Shown: positions 17,161 to 26,802, counted from the stretch's first letter. The stretch: 64,000 nt of DNA from Thiothrix lacustris DSM 21227 (GCF_000621325.1 NZ_JHYQ01000003.1:124001-188000); one strand, 5' to 3'. Notes: generated from the sequence alone by a model not told the origin. Made by a program: numbers and translations.

Positions 17161-18696
17161 ATGTCGGGTGTTACTGACTTTTACCGCTTCATTATCAGCA
17201 TTCCGGTGGCTGATCGCCCGCCGCATTTGCGCAATTGCTTGGAAAGCATTTACCAGCTGGGTGAGCGTTATGCTTATCGCGGCGGTATAACGATCGTGGT
17301 TGCGGAAGACAGTCGTGAACCGCCGCATATTGACGCGCACAAGGCGTTAGTAGCGGAGTATTGCGCGAAAGGCTTGGACGTTATTCATTTCGATTTGCCC
17401 GAACAATATCAGGTATTGCAAAGCATCCCGGCAGCGCAGCGCCAGCAGTTAGGCAGGGTGCTGACCACGCAACCGGCTGAACGCTTTTACCGTAAGGGGC
17501 AGGCCGCCAACCGCAACCTCAGCTACCTGAAAATGCTGCAACTCACTGAGGATAAAGAGCGCACCCTGTATTATCTGGTGGATAGCGACCAGTTGTTTTT
17601 GCCGGAACTGGATTATTTTCACCACATCAACCAGATTTTCCAAACCAATGACATTGCGATGCTGACCGGGAAACTGGTGGGCGACCCGCCGGTATCGCCT
17701 GCGGTGATGGCGGCTAATTTTCTGGATGACGTGACGGCTTTTCTGCATGAAATCGCTGGGCTTGAGCCACAGTCTGATTGTCAGTTTCACCGTGACACGC
17801 CCTTGCCGGGGGATGCGGCTTATCACGACATGGCGAACATGTTTGGCTTTAAGCAGCAGGTAGAGCATTTTGACTACCGTTGTCCGTTAACGGGGGCGCA
17901 TGACCATACGGCTTGTTTGGCGACCTTTGCCGGGCGTTTGCAGGCGTTCTTTTTTGGGGAACACCTGACCCGCAAAACGGCGTTTCAGCCTGATAGCGCT
18001 GTGACGGCACTGGCTCCGGCACGCACGATTTACCCCGGTAATTACATCGTCAATTTTGAGGGGCTGAAGTACATTATTCCGTTTGGGCATTTGCGGTTGC
18101 GCATGTCGGGGCCAACAGCGGGGCGCTTGATTCAGGCTGAAATCGGCGCACGTTTTGTGTCGGCCAACTTGCCGATGTTGCACAAGCGCACGACCGCTGA
18201 GGACGAAGGATTCCGCCCCGGTGTGGAACAGCAGCATGATGCCGCGATGGATATTTCAGACGAGTTTGAACGTCAGTTTTTTGGCGATTTAATGCTGTTT
18301 TCGGTGGTGGAATGGTTTAAGCACTACGACCTGACGCAATTAGCGGATGGCGAACGTTTGCAGCAGGTGGTGGATAAGGTTGAAGCCGACATGCTGGCTT
18401 TGTATCGGGCGAAGCATCAGGCGGTGAATAGCCGTCGCCGCGAGCTTGAAACGTGGGTCAAGGCGCAACAAGGCTGGGCTGGAACGCCTGCGCTGCACCA
18501 GATTGCGCAATTCCTGCGCAATATTGAGCTGAATTTTGGGGATGAGGCCAAGGCGTGGCAGCAGATACAATCTGCCGCACACAGGCAGGGACGTAAGCAA
18601 CAGATTGTTGATGCGTTGTTGCATTATCGGGCTGAGCGAGGGGTGTGGGCAGCCACTATTTCTGGTGGTGTAGATCGAGCGGTTTGCGGGCTTTAG
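17161..18696 (+). CDS. Putative GT-A glycosyltransferase-like protein
   Basis: 511 residues from the ATG at 17161, just after a TAAGGG ribosome site that includes the previous stop. The N-terminus, FIISIPVADRPPHLRNCLESI, has the look of a family-2 glycosyltransferase strand-helix start, and YYLVDSDQLFLPELDYF near residue 140 resembles the DxD nucleotide-sugar/metal site. The C-terminal 180 residues are mainly helical and unassigned. I do not recognise the exact family. Its tight spacing with the thiamine-diphosphate enzyme suggests the two act on one product, perhaps an unusual sugar or small-molecule glycoside. Confidence 0.65.
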   Translation: MSGVTDFYRFIISIPVADRPPHLRNCLESIYQLGERYAYRGGITIVVAEDSREPPHIDAHKALVAEYCAKGLDVIHFDLPEQYQVLQSIPAAQRQQLGRVLTTQPAERFYRKGQAANRNLSYLKMLQLTEDKERTLYYLVDSDQLFLPELDYFHHINQIFQTNDIAMLTGKLVGDPPVSPAVMAANFLDDVTAFLHEIAGLEPQSDCQFHRDTPLPGDAAYHDMANMFGFKQQVEHFDYRCPLTGAHDHTACLATFAGRLQAFFFGEHLTRKTAFQPDSAVTALAPARTIYPGNYIVNFEGLKYIIPFGHLRLRMSGPTAGRLIQAEIGARFVSANLPMLHKRTTAEDEGFRPGVEQQHDAAMDISDEFERQFFGDLMLFSVVEWFKHYDLTQLADGERLQQVVDKVEADMLALYRAKHQAVNSRRRELETWVKAQQGWAGTPALHQIAQFLRNIELNFGDEAKAWQQIQSAAHRQGRKQQIVDALLHYRAERGVWAATISGGVDRAVCGL

Positions 18697-18708
18697 CACC
18701 CGCAAACC
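18681..18708. terminator. Strong hairpin spanning the end of the glycosyltransferase-like gene
   Basis: A perfect 10-bp stem (GGTTTGCGGG with CCCGCAAACC) with an 8-base loop contains the TAG stop codon at 18694. There is no T-run on either side, so it is a candidate terminator or RNA 3'-end stabiliser between two convergent genes rather than a classical intrinsic terminator. Confidence 0.5.
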
Positions 18709-18813
18709 GGCAAAAAAGATTAATGATCGTTGCGGAAATGCCGCTTAAACATAGTTTGTAGGCGCTTGGGTAAACGGGATAGCACCTGTAGCAGCAGCTC
18801 CTTCAGTGGAGGG

Positions 18814-19527
18814 CTATAATGTCTCTCCCAGCCGATGTGACTCCATAGATAGAAATTGATCGAATTGGGTGTAGTTACTATCCAACCAAACGCCAACGCG
18901 CTTGCGTTCAGCAATGCTCATCAGATCGCGGTTGTTGGCTGCTGCCCAGAAACTTAAGTTGCTGAAATCAACTTTCTGCATCAGGTTGGGTTGCAGCTTT
19001 TTCAGGGTGACAAAGTGAGCACCTTGTTCTTGCGCTTTGCGATAAGTCGCTGATTGTTCAAAGTTACTGAAGTCTTCACCGCGCCCATGGTTCTGCACGA
19101 TAACGACTTGCACACCTTTCGGTTGCTGTTCCAGTAGCTTGTTCAGCAGGAACATGGAGTCTGCGCCATCATCCATAACATGCCAAAGGTAAGCCGGGCG
19201 ATTCAGTTCAGCAAAAATGCCAAATACATCGCTTTCTTCGATCCATTGATTCAGGTGTTTGCCCGTTTGGGCGGCAAGGTCTACCAGAATGTGGGTGTCT
19301 GGGTACGTTTCTGCTGTTTCAAGGATAGCGTCCAAACTATCGTATTTTTCTACATTCAGTGGTGCGGTGAATTCAGTGTAAAAGCGCGAAAATGTGCCAT
19401 GTGACTGGTCGGTGTCAAAACCAGCAAAGGCGACACCTCTATCAATGAAATATTGCGCCAGTAAACGGGTGGTAAGGGATTTACCGACGCCGCCTTTTTC
19501 GCCTCCGATGAAATGGATGCTGCTCAT
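18814..19527 (-). CDS. ParA/MinD-type nucleotide-binding protein
   Basis: 237 residues. The N-terminus carries the deviant Walker A motif GGEKGGVGKS, with the signature lysine typical of the ParA/MinD/Soj group, followed by FDTDQSHGT (switch-like) and ILVDLAAQTG (Walker B-like). No ParB gene or parS-like repeat is visible, so this is not an obvious segregation locus. Its closest upstream gene on the same strand, 86 bases away, encodes a peptidoglycan-binding protein. It may position a cargo protein or be related to mobilisation-type ATPases. Function not assigned. Confidence 0.78.
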   Translation of the reverse strand: MSSIHFIGGEKGGVGKSLTTRLLAQYFIDRGVAFAGFDTDQSHGTFSRFYTEFTAPLNVEKYDSLDAILETAETYPDTHILVDLAAQTGKHLNQWIEESDVFGIFAELNRPAYLWHVMDDGADSMFLLNKLLEQQPKGVQVVIVQNHGRGEDFSNFEQSATYRKAQEQGAHFVTLKKLQPNLMQKVDFSNLSFWAAANNRDLMSIAERKRVGVWLDSNYTQFDQFLSMESHRLGETL

Positions 19528-19613
19528 TGTTTTCTCCGTATTGGTAGTATCGAAAGAGTTATTGCTTATCGTGAAATGAATGATTGATTGATCAAATTGT
19601 GGGATACCTTACC

Positions 19614-20804
19614 TTAAGCCCAGCGTCCGATAAACAACTTACCACCTGATTTTTGCTCCATTACGGTGGTGCGGGCGCTGTAACGGGTTTTGACGATGTA
19701 GTCGGGTTCGGATGACCAACTGACTACCGAGTTGCTAATGCGCCCATTGGTATCGAACGTCACGGTGACTTCTTCCGCATAGGTATTAATCAGCCCAAGG
19801 CTGGTAGGTTCTGTGTCTGAGGAATTGTCACGTACATCATCAAACGAACCCACAGCCAATATTAGCTTACGGGTACGATTAGTATTGTCGCGTTCAACCT
19901 TAATGACACTGACCGTATGGTCAAAGCTACCATTACCAGTGTGGTCAATGAAAATGAGGTGGCCAGGTTGTAAGAGGTTGATGGGTATTTCGGGTTTGCT
20001 GGTATCGCCGCCATTGGTGAAGGTGGGGTTCCAGTCCCAGATGCGGGTACAGGTGCGTGCTACTTGATGGGCACTGATTTCGGGGTAATGTACTGCTACA
20101 CCGAATAACATCGATTGTTGTGGATCAAGTTTTTCCAGTGCTTTCACCACCTCATAGCCCGCCCGATCTGCTGGAATGCCATTGTCAGATCGGCTAAAAA
20201 ACCCGCGTGATTTGTCACGAGTCGCCACAATCCAAGGCGTTTCGGTTGCACCACGTAACACAGGGTGTGGCAGATTAATGAAGCGGTCTTGCTTTATCTG
20301 CTTACGAAATTGATCCATCAGAAATAAGGCCATGCCCTTACAGTCGGCTTCGACACGGTTCTGTTTGATCACCTCCCAATACGAACCAACCCAATGACCG
20401 TAAGCTAGCTGAATTTCTTGGCTTGCCCAACTATAGATTTCGCGTGTACCAGTGATACGGATTTCGGGTATCCGTAAACCGCGAAAGTCAGATAAATACG
20501 CCAATGGATCAGTGACCTGTGTAGCAGGCGTGCGGGGGTTCAGTCGGGAAACCGCTATATCCAGCAGCGTTAGCAGGATAGCGGTCACCTGACCACTCGC
20601 CGGTATGCCTACGGATACTTGAAAGGCTTTGACCGCGTTCTCAGTATTGCCCCCAAACTTGCCATCACACAGATCATGTAAGTAACCCAGTCGCCCTAAC
20701 GCATACTGCACCGCTACTACGCTCGTACCACTTGCGCCACGGGTTAAGTCTCCCTGTAAGTCGTTTGGAAATGCCTTGCGTAATGCTACGTCTTGAAACG
20801 CCAT
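19614..20804 (-). CDS. Peptidoglycan-binding domain protein with NlpC/P60-like motifs, no signal peptide
   Basis: 396 residues from the ATG at 20804, with an AGGA site upstream. Residues about 20-75 form a PG_binding_1 domain (GASGTSVVAVQYALGRLGYL, then FGGNTENAVKAFQ). Later there is ADCKGMALFLMDQF, resembling the Asp-Cys-x-Gly catalytic motif of NlpC/P60 peptidases, then LQPGHLIFIDHTG and, shortly after, FDHTVSVI, resembling the PGDL...H strand motifs. Together these suggest a papain-like cell-wall amidase or endopeptidase with a long insertion between Cys and His. There is no signal peptide, so export, if any, would use another route. It may be cotranscribed with the downstream ParA-like gene. 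The catalytic assignment is inference. Confidence 0.62.
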   Translation of the reverse strand: MAFQDVALRKAFPNDLQGDLTRGASGTSVVAVQYALGRLGYLHDLCDGKFGGNTENAVKAFQVSVGIPASGQVTAILLTLLDIAVSRLNPRTPATQVTDPLAYLSDFRGLRIPEIRITGTREIYSWASQEIQLAYGHWVGSYWEVIKQNRVEADCKGMALFLMDQFRKQIKQDRFINLPHPVLRGATETPWIVATRDKSRGFFSRSDNGIPADRAGYEVVKALEKLDPQQSMLFGVAVHYPEISAHQVARTCTRIWDWNPTFTNGGDTSKPEIPINLLQPGHLIFIDHTGNGSFDHTVSVIKVERDNTNRTRKLILAVGSFDDVRDNSSDTEPTSLGLINTYAEEVTVTFDTNGRISNSVVSWSSEPDYIVKTRYSARTTVMEQKSGGKLFIGRWA

Positions 20805-20978
20805 CTTGGTGATCCTTTTTTTCTGTCATGAAAATGGTATGGTGATACAACTTGGCATGACAGCTATTATCAATTGGCTTGGACAATCAGGCAAGAAAAT
20901 AGGCAGAATTGGCTAGCTGCTGTTGCCATCAACAGTAGGCTTTTTCCATCGACACAGCGAAATTTGGAGTGAATGACA

Positions 20979-22034
20979 ATGAGCACACCTATTCTTGGTT
21001 ATGCAGCACAATCCGCGCAGGATAATCTGGAACCTTATCGTTTTGAACGGCGTGAGCCGCGTGCCGACGATGTGGTAATCGACATCCTTTTTTGTGGGGT
21101 ATGTCATTCGGATTTGCATCAAGCCCGTAATGACTGGGCTAACAGTGTTTATCCTGTTGTACCCGGTCACGAAATCATTGGACGGGTTATCAGTGTCGGC
21201 TCATCTGTCACTCGCTTCAAGGCAGGTGATCAGGTTGGCGTCGGCTGTATGGTGGATTCCTGCCAGCATTGCGAGCCTTGTCATCATGGGCTAGAACAAT
21301 ATTGCGTGGAATTCCCTACGTTTACGTATAACGGTACTGACCGGCACGACCACGCGCCTACTTACGGTGGGTATTCCGAGAAAATCATCGTTTCTGACAA
21401 GTTTGTGCTGAAAGTGCCTGATGGTTTGGATCTGGCAGGTGCAGCGCCTTTACTGTGTGCAGGTATTACCACTTACTCGCCCTTACGCCATTGGAAAGTA
21501 GGGAAGGGTAGCAAAGTCGCTGTTGTGGGTTTGGGTGGTCTCGGGCATATGGCGCTGAAACTGGCCAAAGCACTGGGTGCTGAAGTGACGCTGTTCACCC
21601 GTTCGGCTGACAAGGAGCAAGACGCTCGTCGTCTAGGTGCGGACAATATCGTCATCTCAACGGATGACGCTCAGATGGCTGCGGTCAACAGCCGCTTCGA
21701 CCTGATCATCGACACCGTGCCCTATGTGCATGATATTAACCCTTACATGCCGACCTTGAACATCAGCGGTACATTGGTACTCGTTGGCTATTTGGGGCCT
21801 TTGGATCCCTTCCTGAATTCAGCACCTTTGGTGTTGGGGCGCAAATCTGTGGCAGGTTCTTTGATTGGTGGTATTGCTGAAACGCAGGAAATGTTGGATT
21901 TCTGTGGTGAACACGGCATTACTTCCGACATCGAAGTTATTAAGATTCAAGAGATTAATGAAGCTTACGAACGCATGTTGAAAAGTGATGTGAAATACCG
22001 CTTCGTGATCGATATGGCATCGTTGAAAGCCTGA
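20979..22034 (+). CDS. Zinc-dependent NAD(P) alcohol dehydrogenase (YahK/cinnamyl-type MDR)
   Basis: 351 residues. The ATG at 20979 is preferred to the one at 20973 because the GGAG site ends 9 bases upstream of it. It is a medium-chain dehydrogenase: catalytic zinc ligands in CGVCHSD and PGHE, structural zinc cysteines in DSCQHCEPCHHGLEQYC, the YGGYSE turn, and the Rossmann motif GLGGLGHM. This pattern fits the NADP-dependent aldehyde reductase subgroup (YahK, AdhC). It probably reduces aldehydes in the cytoplasm. It stands alone, divergent from the peptidoglycan-binding gene. Confidence 0.9.
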   Translation: MSTPILGYAAQSAQDNLEPYRFERREPRADDVVIDILFCGVCHSDLHQARNDWANSVYPVVPGHEIIGRVISVGSSVTRFKAGDQVGVGCMVDSCQHCEPCHHGLEQYCVEFPTFTYNGTDRHDHAPTYGGYSEKIIVSDKFVLKVPDGLDLAGAAPLLCAGITTYSPLRHWKVGKGSKVAVVGLGGLGHMALKLAKALGAEVTLFTRSADKEQDARRLGADNIVISTDDAQMAAVNSRFDLIIDTVPYVHDINPYMPTLNISGTLVLVGYLGPLDPFLNSAPLVLGRKSVAGSLIGGIAETQEMLDFCGEHGITSDIEVIKIQEINEAYERMLKSDVKYRFVIDMASLKA

Positions 22035-22054
22035 TATTCGGTAAGATTCAGCCC

Positions 22055-22087
22055 GTTTAGTGGGGAAATCTCGTTTCCTCACTAAAC
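22055..22087 (+). terminator. Long hairpin between the dehydrogenase and uvrA
   Basis: A 14-bp stem (GTTTAGTGGGGAAA pairing with TTTCCTCACTAAAC, one G-U pair) and a 5-base loop lie about 20 bases after the dehydrogenase stop. A T-run follows only some 14 bases later, so termination is likely but not textbook. Confidence 0.6.
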
Positions 22088-22130
22088 CTGCTAAACTTCG
22101 TTTTTTGTTCGGCACGAGCTTGCAAACCCC

Positions 22131-24974
22131 ATGGAAAAATTCATCCGCATTCGCGGCGCACGTACCCACAACCTGAAAAACATCGACCTCGACCTGCCGC
22201 GTGACAAGCTGATCGTGATCACCGGGCTGTCGGGTTCGGGCAAGTCGTCGCTGGCGTTCGACACGATCTTTGCGGAAGGGCAGCGGCGCTACGTCGAGTC
22301 GCTGTCGGCCTATGCCCGCCAGTTCCTGTCGATGATGGAAAAGCCGGACATTGACCACATCGAAGGGCTTTCCCCAGCGATTTCCATCGAGCAGAAAACC
22401 ACCTCGCACAACCCGCGTTCCACCGTCGGCACAATCACCGAGATTTACGACTACCTGCGCCTGCTCTACGCCCGTGCAGGCAAGCCGCGTTGCCCGACCC
22501 ACGCAATCGACCTCGAAGTGCAAACCGTCAGCCAGATGGTCGATCAAGTATTGTCCTTGCCCGAAGGCAGCAAGCTGATGTTGCTTGCCCCCGTGGTGCG
22601 TGATCGCAAGGGCGAACACCTGCAACTGTTTGAATCGCTGCGGGCGCAAGGCTACTTACGGGCGCGGATCAATGGCGAAGTCTACGATCTGGACAATGTG
22701 CCCACGCTGGAATTGCGCAAGAAACACACCATCGAAGTTGTAGTCGACCGTTTCAAGGTACGTGACGACATGCAGCTACGCCTCGCGGAATCGTTTGAAA
22801 CCGCGTTGAAACTCGCCAACGGCATTGCGCGGGTCGCGCCGATGGACGACCGTTCCCTGAGCGAAGTCGAAGGGAATATCCCCGAAATGGTGTTTTCCGC
22901 CAACTACGCCTGCCCGCATTGTGGCTGGGCGCTGGCGGAACTCGAACCGCGCCTGTTTTCCTTCAACGCGCCCGCCGGAGCGTGCCAGACCTGCGACGGT
23001 TTGGGCGTGGAACAATTTTTCGACCCGCAACGGGTGGTGGTAAATCCATCCATGAGCCTTGCGGGTGGCGCAGTGCGCGGCTGGGATCGGCGCAACGCCT
23101 ACTACTTCCAGATGCTGACGTCTTTGGCCGACCATTTCCATTTTGATGTGGAACAGCCGTGGGATGAATTGCCCGCCGCTGTCCACAAACTGATCCTGAG
23201 CGGTAGCGGTTTGGAGGAGGTGGAATTCACCTACGTCGGGCAAAAAGGCCAGGTCTACCAGCGTTCGCACACCTTTGAAGGCGTATTGAACAACCTCAAA
23301 CGCCGTTACCGCGAAACCGATTCCAACGCGGTGCGCGAAGAATTGTCGAAATACCTTGCCAGCCGTGCCTGCCCCGATTGCGGCGGCACGCGCCTCAACG
23401 AACAAGCCCGCAACGTGTTTATCGCGGGCAAAAACCTGCCATCCACCACCCACATGGCGATTGGCGAAAGCCATGCATTTTTCCGCGACCTGCAATTGCC
23501 CGGCACGCAAGGCAAGATTGCCGAAAAGATCGTGCGTGAAATCACCTTGCGGCTGGCGTTTCTGGTCAACGTGGGGCTGGATTATTTGACCCTGAGCCGC
23601 AGTTCGGAAACCTTGTCCGGCGGTGAAGCGCAACGCATCCGCCTTGCCTCGCAAATCGGCGCGGGGCTGGTCGGGGTGATGTACGTGCTGGATGAGCCAT
23701 CCATCGGCCTGCACCAGCGCGACAACGAACGCTTGCTGAAAACGCTGTTCCACCTGCGTGACCTCGGCAATACCGTGATCGTGGTGGAACACGACGAAGA
23801 CGCGATCCGTTCCGCCGATTACGTGCTGGATATTGGCCCCGGTGCGGGCGTGCATGGCGGCTACATTATCGCGCAAGGTACGCCGGACGAAGTGTTTGCC
23901 ACCCCGGCTTCGGTCACGGGGCAATTCATGTCCGGGCGGCGCAGCATTGCCATCCCTGCCCAGCGTACCCCGTTCGACCCGGAACGCACCCTCAAAGTGA
24001 TCGGCGCGACCGGCAATAACTTGAATGATGTGACGCTGGAAATTCCGCTGGGTTTGTTGACCTGCATCACGGGTGTGTCGGGTTCGGGCAAATCGACGCT
24101 GATCAACCGCACGCTTTTCCCGTTTCTGGCGCGGCATCTGCACGACAGCAGCGTGGACGTTGCCCCAGTGCGTGAAGTGTTGGGCGCGGATCAGATTGAT
24201 AAGATCATCGACATCGACCAAAGCCCGATTGGGCGCACTCCGCGTTCTAATCCAGCCACTTACACCGGGGTGTTCACCGCGATTCGCGACATGTTCGCGG
24301 CCACGCAGGAAGCGCGTTCACGCGGCTACCAGCCCGGCAGGTTCTCATTCAACGTCAAGGGCGGGCGCTGCGAAGCCTGTTCCGGCGACGGTTTGATCAA
24401 GGTGGAGATGCACTTCCTGCCCGATGTTTATGTGACGTGTGAAGTGTGCGAAGGCAAGCGTTACAACCGCGAAACGCTGGACGTGCGCTACAAGGGCAAG
24501 AACATCAGCGAAGTGCTGGCGATGACGGTGGAAGATGCCTGCGAATTCTTCGCCGCTGTGCCGTCGATCAACACCAAACTGCAAACGTTGATGGACGTGG
24601 GGTTGTCGTACATTACCTTGGGGCAGAACGCTACCACGCTCTCCGGTGGTGAAGCGCAGCGCGTCAAGCTGGCGAAAGAGCTGTCCAAACGCGGCACGGG
24701 CAAGACGATTTACATTCTGGACGAGCCGACCACCGGGCTGCATTTCCACGACGTTGACCAGTTGTTGAAAGTGCTGCACCGCTTGCGCGATGGCGGCAAT
24801 ACCGTGGTGGTGATCGAGCACAATCTGGATGTGATCAAGACGACGGATTGGGTGGTGGATTTGGGGCCCGAGGGCGGCAGTCGCGGCGGGAATATCATTG
24901 CAGTCGGTACGCCGGAACAGGTGGCGGAGGTGGAAGGGTCGTTTACCGGGCATTTCCTCAAACGGATGTTGTGA
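22131..24974 (+). CDS. uvrA: Excinuclease ABC subunit A
   Basis: 947 residues, the normal length for UvrA. Two ABC ATPase modules are visible: Walker [10 protein letters not shown] near residue 31 and GVSGSGKST near residue 646, with signatures [12 protein letters not shown] and [12 protein letters not shown] and Walker [12 protein letters not shown] and [11 protein letters not shown]. Zinc modules include CPHCGW with CQTC and CEAC with CEVC. UvrA dimers recognise bulky DNA lesions and load UvrB in nucleotide excision repair. I did not find an obvious LexA-type operator in the roughly 95 bases upstream. Confidence 0.97.
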   Translation: MEKFIRIRGARTHNLKNIDLDLPRDKLIVITGLSGSGKSSLAFDTIFAEGQRRYVESLSAYARQFLSMMEKPDIDHIEGLSPAISIEQKTTSHNPRSTVGTITEIYDYLRLLYARAGKPRCPTHAIDLEVQTVSQMVDQVLSLPEGSKLMLLAPVVRDRKGEHLQLFESLRAQGYLRARINGEVYDLDNVPTLELRKKHTIEVVVDRFKVRDDMQLRLAESFETALKLANGIARVAPMDDRSLSEVEGNIPEMVFSANYACPHCGWALAELEPRLFSFNAPAGACQTCDGLGVEQFFDPQRVVVNPSMSLAGGAVRGWDRRNAYYFQMLTSLADHFHFDVEQPWDELPAAVHKLILSGSGLEEVEFTYVGQKGQVYQRSHTFEGVLNNLKRRYRETDSNAVREELSKYLASRACPDCGGTRLNEQARNVFIAGKNLPSTTHMAIGESHAFFRDLQLPGTQGKIAEKIVREITLRLAFLVNVGLDYLTLSRSSETLSGGEAQRIRLASQIGAGLVGVMYVLDEPSIGLHQRDNERLLKTLFHLRDLGNTVIVVEHDEDAIRSADYVLDIGPGAGVHGGYIIAQGTPDEVFATPASVTGQFMSGRRSIAIPAQRTPFDPERTLKVIGATGNNLNDVTLEIPLGLLTCITGVSGSGKSTLINRTLFPFLARHLHDSSVDVAPVREVLGADQIDKIIDIDQSPIGRTPRSNPATYTGVFTAIRDMFAATQEARSRGYQPGRFSFNVKGGRCEACSGDGLIKVEMHFLPDVYVTCEVCEGKRYNRETLDVRYKGKNISEVLAMTVEDACEFFAAVPSINTKLQTLMDVGLSYITLGQNATTLSGGEAQRVKLAKELSKRGTGKTIYILDEPTTGLHFHDVDQLLKVLHRLRDGGNTVVVIEHNLDVIKTTDWVVDLGPEGGSRGGNIIAVGTPEQVAEVEGSFTGHFLKRML

Positions 24975-25031
24975 TACAGTATCAGGAAAAGCATCCTCTC
25001 CCCTATCAATTGCTGGATAAGGATTAGCACC

Positions 25032-25295
25032 ATGCAACTGACACTCGATATTCCTGAAAAATACTTTATCTACCAATCACCTGTAGAGCTGGTGCGTTTG
25101 CTCAAACTCAACACCGCTATAGACCTTTATCGACGCGGACGATTCTCTGTAGGAGCGGCGGTAGAATTTGTTGGCAGCATGGATCGTTACGAATTCCTGT
25201 ATGAATGCCGTAAGCGGGGCATTGAGCCTCAAACCTATGAGAGCAAAGAAGAGCTACAGTCTGAAATTGATATGCTGGCAAAGGAAGCGTTCTGA
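25032..25295 (+). CDS. UPF0175 family antitoxin-like protein
   Basis: 87 residues with an AAGGATTAG ribosome site. The central block LYRRGRFSVGAAVEFVGSMDRYEFLYECRKRGI is the small helix-turn-helix typical of UPF0175, a family that acts as antitoxin to PIN/DUF3368 toxins. Immediately downstream, and overlapping its stop by a few bases, is a C-terminal scrap of a DUF3368 protein, so the toxin has been lost and this is an orphan remnant of a toxin-antitoxin pair. Confidence 0.82.
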   Translation: MQLTLDIPEKYFIYQSPVELVRLLKLNTAIDLYRRGRFSVGAAVEFVGSMDRYEFLYECRKRGIEPQTYESKEELQSEIDMLAKEAF

Positions 25296-25417
25296 TCGAA
25301 GCCAAGCGAAAGGGGATTATCCCTTTGCTCAAGCCTCATGTTGAAATATTGCGCTTATCTAAAGCCCATTTTAGCGATGATTTGCTGGATTATGCGTTGA
25401 CTGCCGTTGGCGAATAG
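25292..25417 (+). pseudogene. Truncated DUF3368 (PIN-like) toxin remnant
   Basis: In the frame ending at TAG 25415-25417 the translation contains RKGIIPLLKPHVEILRL and SDDLLDYALTAVGE, which resemble the C-terminal end of DUF3368 toxins partnered with UPF0175 antitoxins. Only about 41 residues remain, whereas the family is about 150-160 residues, and the remainder is not present upstream because the antitoxin occupies that DNA. A deletion seems to have fused the antitoxin end to the toxin tail. Confidence 0.65.
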
Positions 25418-25423
25418 CAAAAA

Positions 25424-25738
25424 TCAACCTTTTCCGCCACCCGCGCACAACGGCGAATCCGCCACTTTACCCCCCTTGGCAAAATGCTCTTCCGGCGTCA
25501 GGGTATGCAGTGCCAGCGCGTGAATCTTGCCGTTGAGTTCTTCCACCAGAATGCCATTGATCTGGCGGTGGCGTGCAATCAGCATTTTCCCCTTGAACTG
25601 CTCACTCACAACCGTCACTTTGAAGTGCGATTCAGAACCGGCAGGCACGTTGTGCATATGGCTTTCGTTGACGACTTCGAGGTAGTCAGGTTGCATGGCT
25701 TGCTGGATTTTTTGTTCAATTTCGGTTTGTATAGTCAT
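25424..25738 (-). CDS. bolA: BolA family protein
   Basis: 104 residues. It matches BolA closely: LEVVNESHMHNVPAGSESHFKV, the RHRQIN segment, and HALALHTLTPEEH, followed by the short Cys-containing tail SPLCAGG that parallels E. coli BolA SPPCRG. BolA proteins bind Fe-S clusters with monothiol glutaredoxins and influence cell shape and envelope gene expression. Conserved His and Cys are present as possible cluster ligands. The gene is divergent from the MoxR operon and separated from it by about 90 bases. Confidence 0.92.
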   Translation of the reverse strand: MTIQTEIEQKIQQAMQPDYLEVVNESHMHNVPAGSESHFKVTVVSEQFKGKMLIARHRQINGILVEELNGKIHALALHTLTPEEHFAKGGKVADSPLCAGGGKG

Positions 25739-25830
25739 GGTCTTTGCACTTGGATTAACGATGATTAACTTGAAACAACGGGAACGGGGCGCGTATATTC
25801 CGCCCTACACCCACACAATGATCGGCTAAC

Positions 25831-26802
25831 ATGAACCAAAAAGAAAACTTTGACAAGTTGTCCCAGTATTTGCAAAGCAAAATCATTGGGCAAAAAACCC
25901 TGATCAACCGCCTGATGATGGCGTTGTTGGCGGATGGGCATTTGCTGGTGGAAGGTGCGCCGGGCTTGGCCAAAACCCGCGCTATCCAGATGCTGGGGCA
26001 GGGCATAGAGGGGGATTTTCACCGCGTCCAGTTCACCCCGGATTTGCTGCCCGCCGATATTACCGGCACGGAAGTGTTCCACCCCAATGATGGCTCGTTC
26101 CATTTCCAGAAAGGCCCCTTGTTCCACAACCTGATCCTCGCGGATGAAATCAACCGTGCGCCTGCCAAAGTGCAATCGGCACTGCTGGAAGCGATGGCAG
26201 AACGCCAGATCACGGTCGCGGGGACAACCTGGAAGCTGCCCGAACCTTTTCTGGTCATGGCAACCCAGAACCCGATTGAGCAGGAAGGCACTTACCATTT
26301 GCCGGAAGCGCAGCTCGACCGTTTCCTGATGCACGTGATTGTGGATTACCCAACGCCTGCGGAAGAAAAGGTCATCCTGCACTTGGGGCGCAAGGAAGCC
26401 ATGCAGCAAGTGCGCCACGAAAAAGAAGAGGTTGCCCCGCTAGTCAGCCGCGAAGATGTGCTGATGGCGCGTCAGGATGTGCTGAATGTTTACATGTCCG
26501 ACAAGGTGGAAACCTACCTGCTGCAACTGGTGCTGGCGACCCGCAACCCGGAACGCTACGGCAAATCTCTCGCAGGTAGCATTGCCTACGGCGGCAGCCC
26601 GCGTGCCACGCTGTCGATGGACCGTTGCGCCCGCGCTCACGCATGGCTGGCAGGCCGCGATTTCGTCAGCCCCGAAGACGTACAAGCCGTGGCGCACGAT
26701 GTATTACGTCACCGTTTGCTGCTGACCTTTGAAGCAGAGGCCGACGGCATGACCGCCAACCATATTATTGACGAACTGCTGGCATTGGTGGCTGTTCCCT
26801 GA
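25831..26802 (+). CDS. MoxR-type AAA+ ATPase
   Basis: 323 residues. Walker A GAPGLAKTR near residue 50, Walker B LILADEINRAPAKVQ, and sensor 1 MATQNPIEQEGTYHLPEAQLDRF are diagnostic of the MoxR family. These ATPases act as chaperones that insert or activate von Willebrand factor A proteins. It is the first gene of a six-gene operon whose other members (DUF58, DUF4381, BatA, BatB/C, BatD) are the classical partners; the next start codon overlaps its stop. Confidence 0.95.
   Translation: MNQKENFDKLSQYLQSKIIGQKTLINRLMMALLADGHLLVEGAPGLAKTRAIQMLGQGIEGDFHRVQFTPDLLPADITGTEVFHPNDGSFHFQKGPLFHNLILADEINRAPAKVQSALLEAMAERQITVAGTTWKLPEPFLVMATQNPIEQEGTYHLPEAQLDRFLMHVIVDYPTPAEEKVILHLGRKEAMQQVRHEKEEVAPLVSREDVLMARQDVLNVYMSDKVETYLLQLVLATRNPERYGKSLAGSIAYGGSPRATLSMDRCARAHAWLAGRDFVSPEDVQAVAHDVLRHRLLLTFEAEADGMTANHIIDELLALVAVP

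Noticed and set aside
22035-22130. LexA operator upstream of uvrA
   Set aside because: No CTGT-N8-ACAG-type palindrome is present; the only symmetric element is the terminator-like hairpin.
22776-24221. 481-codon open frame on the minus strand opposite uvrA
   Set aside because: It lies entirely inside a well-supported uvrA, its translation has no recognisable motif and it is rich in His/Gln/Arg as expected from antisense of a GC-rich gene.
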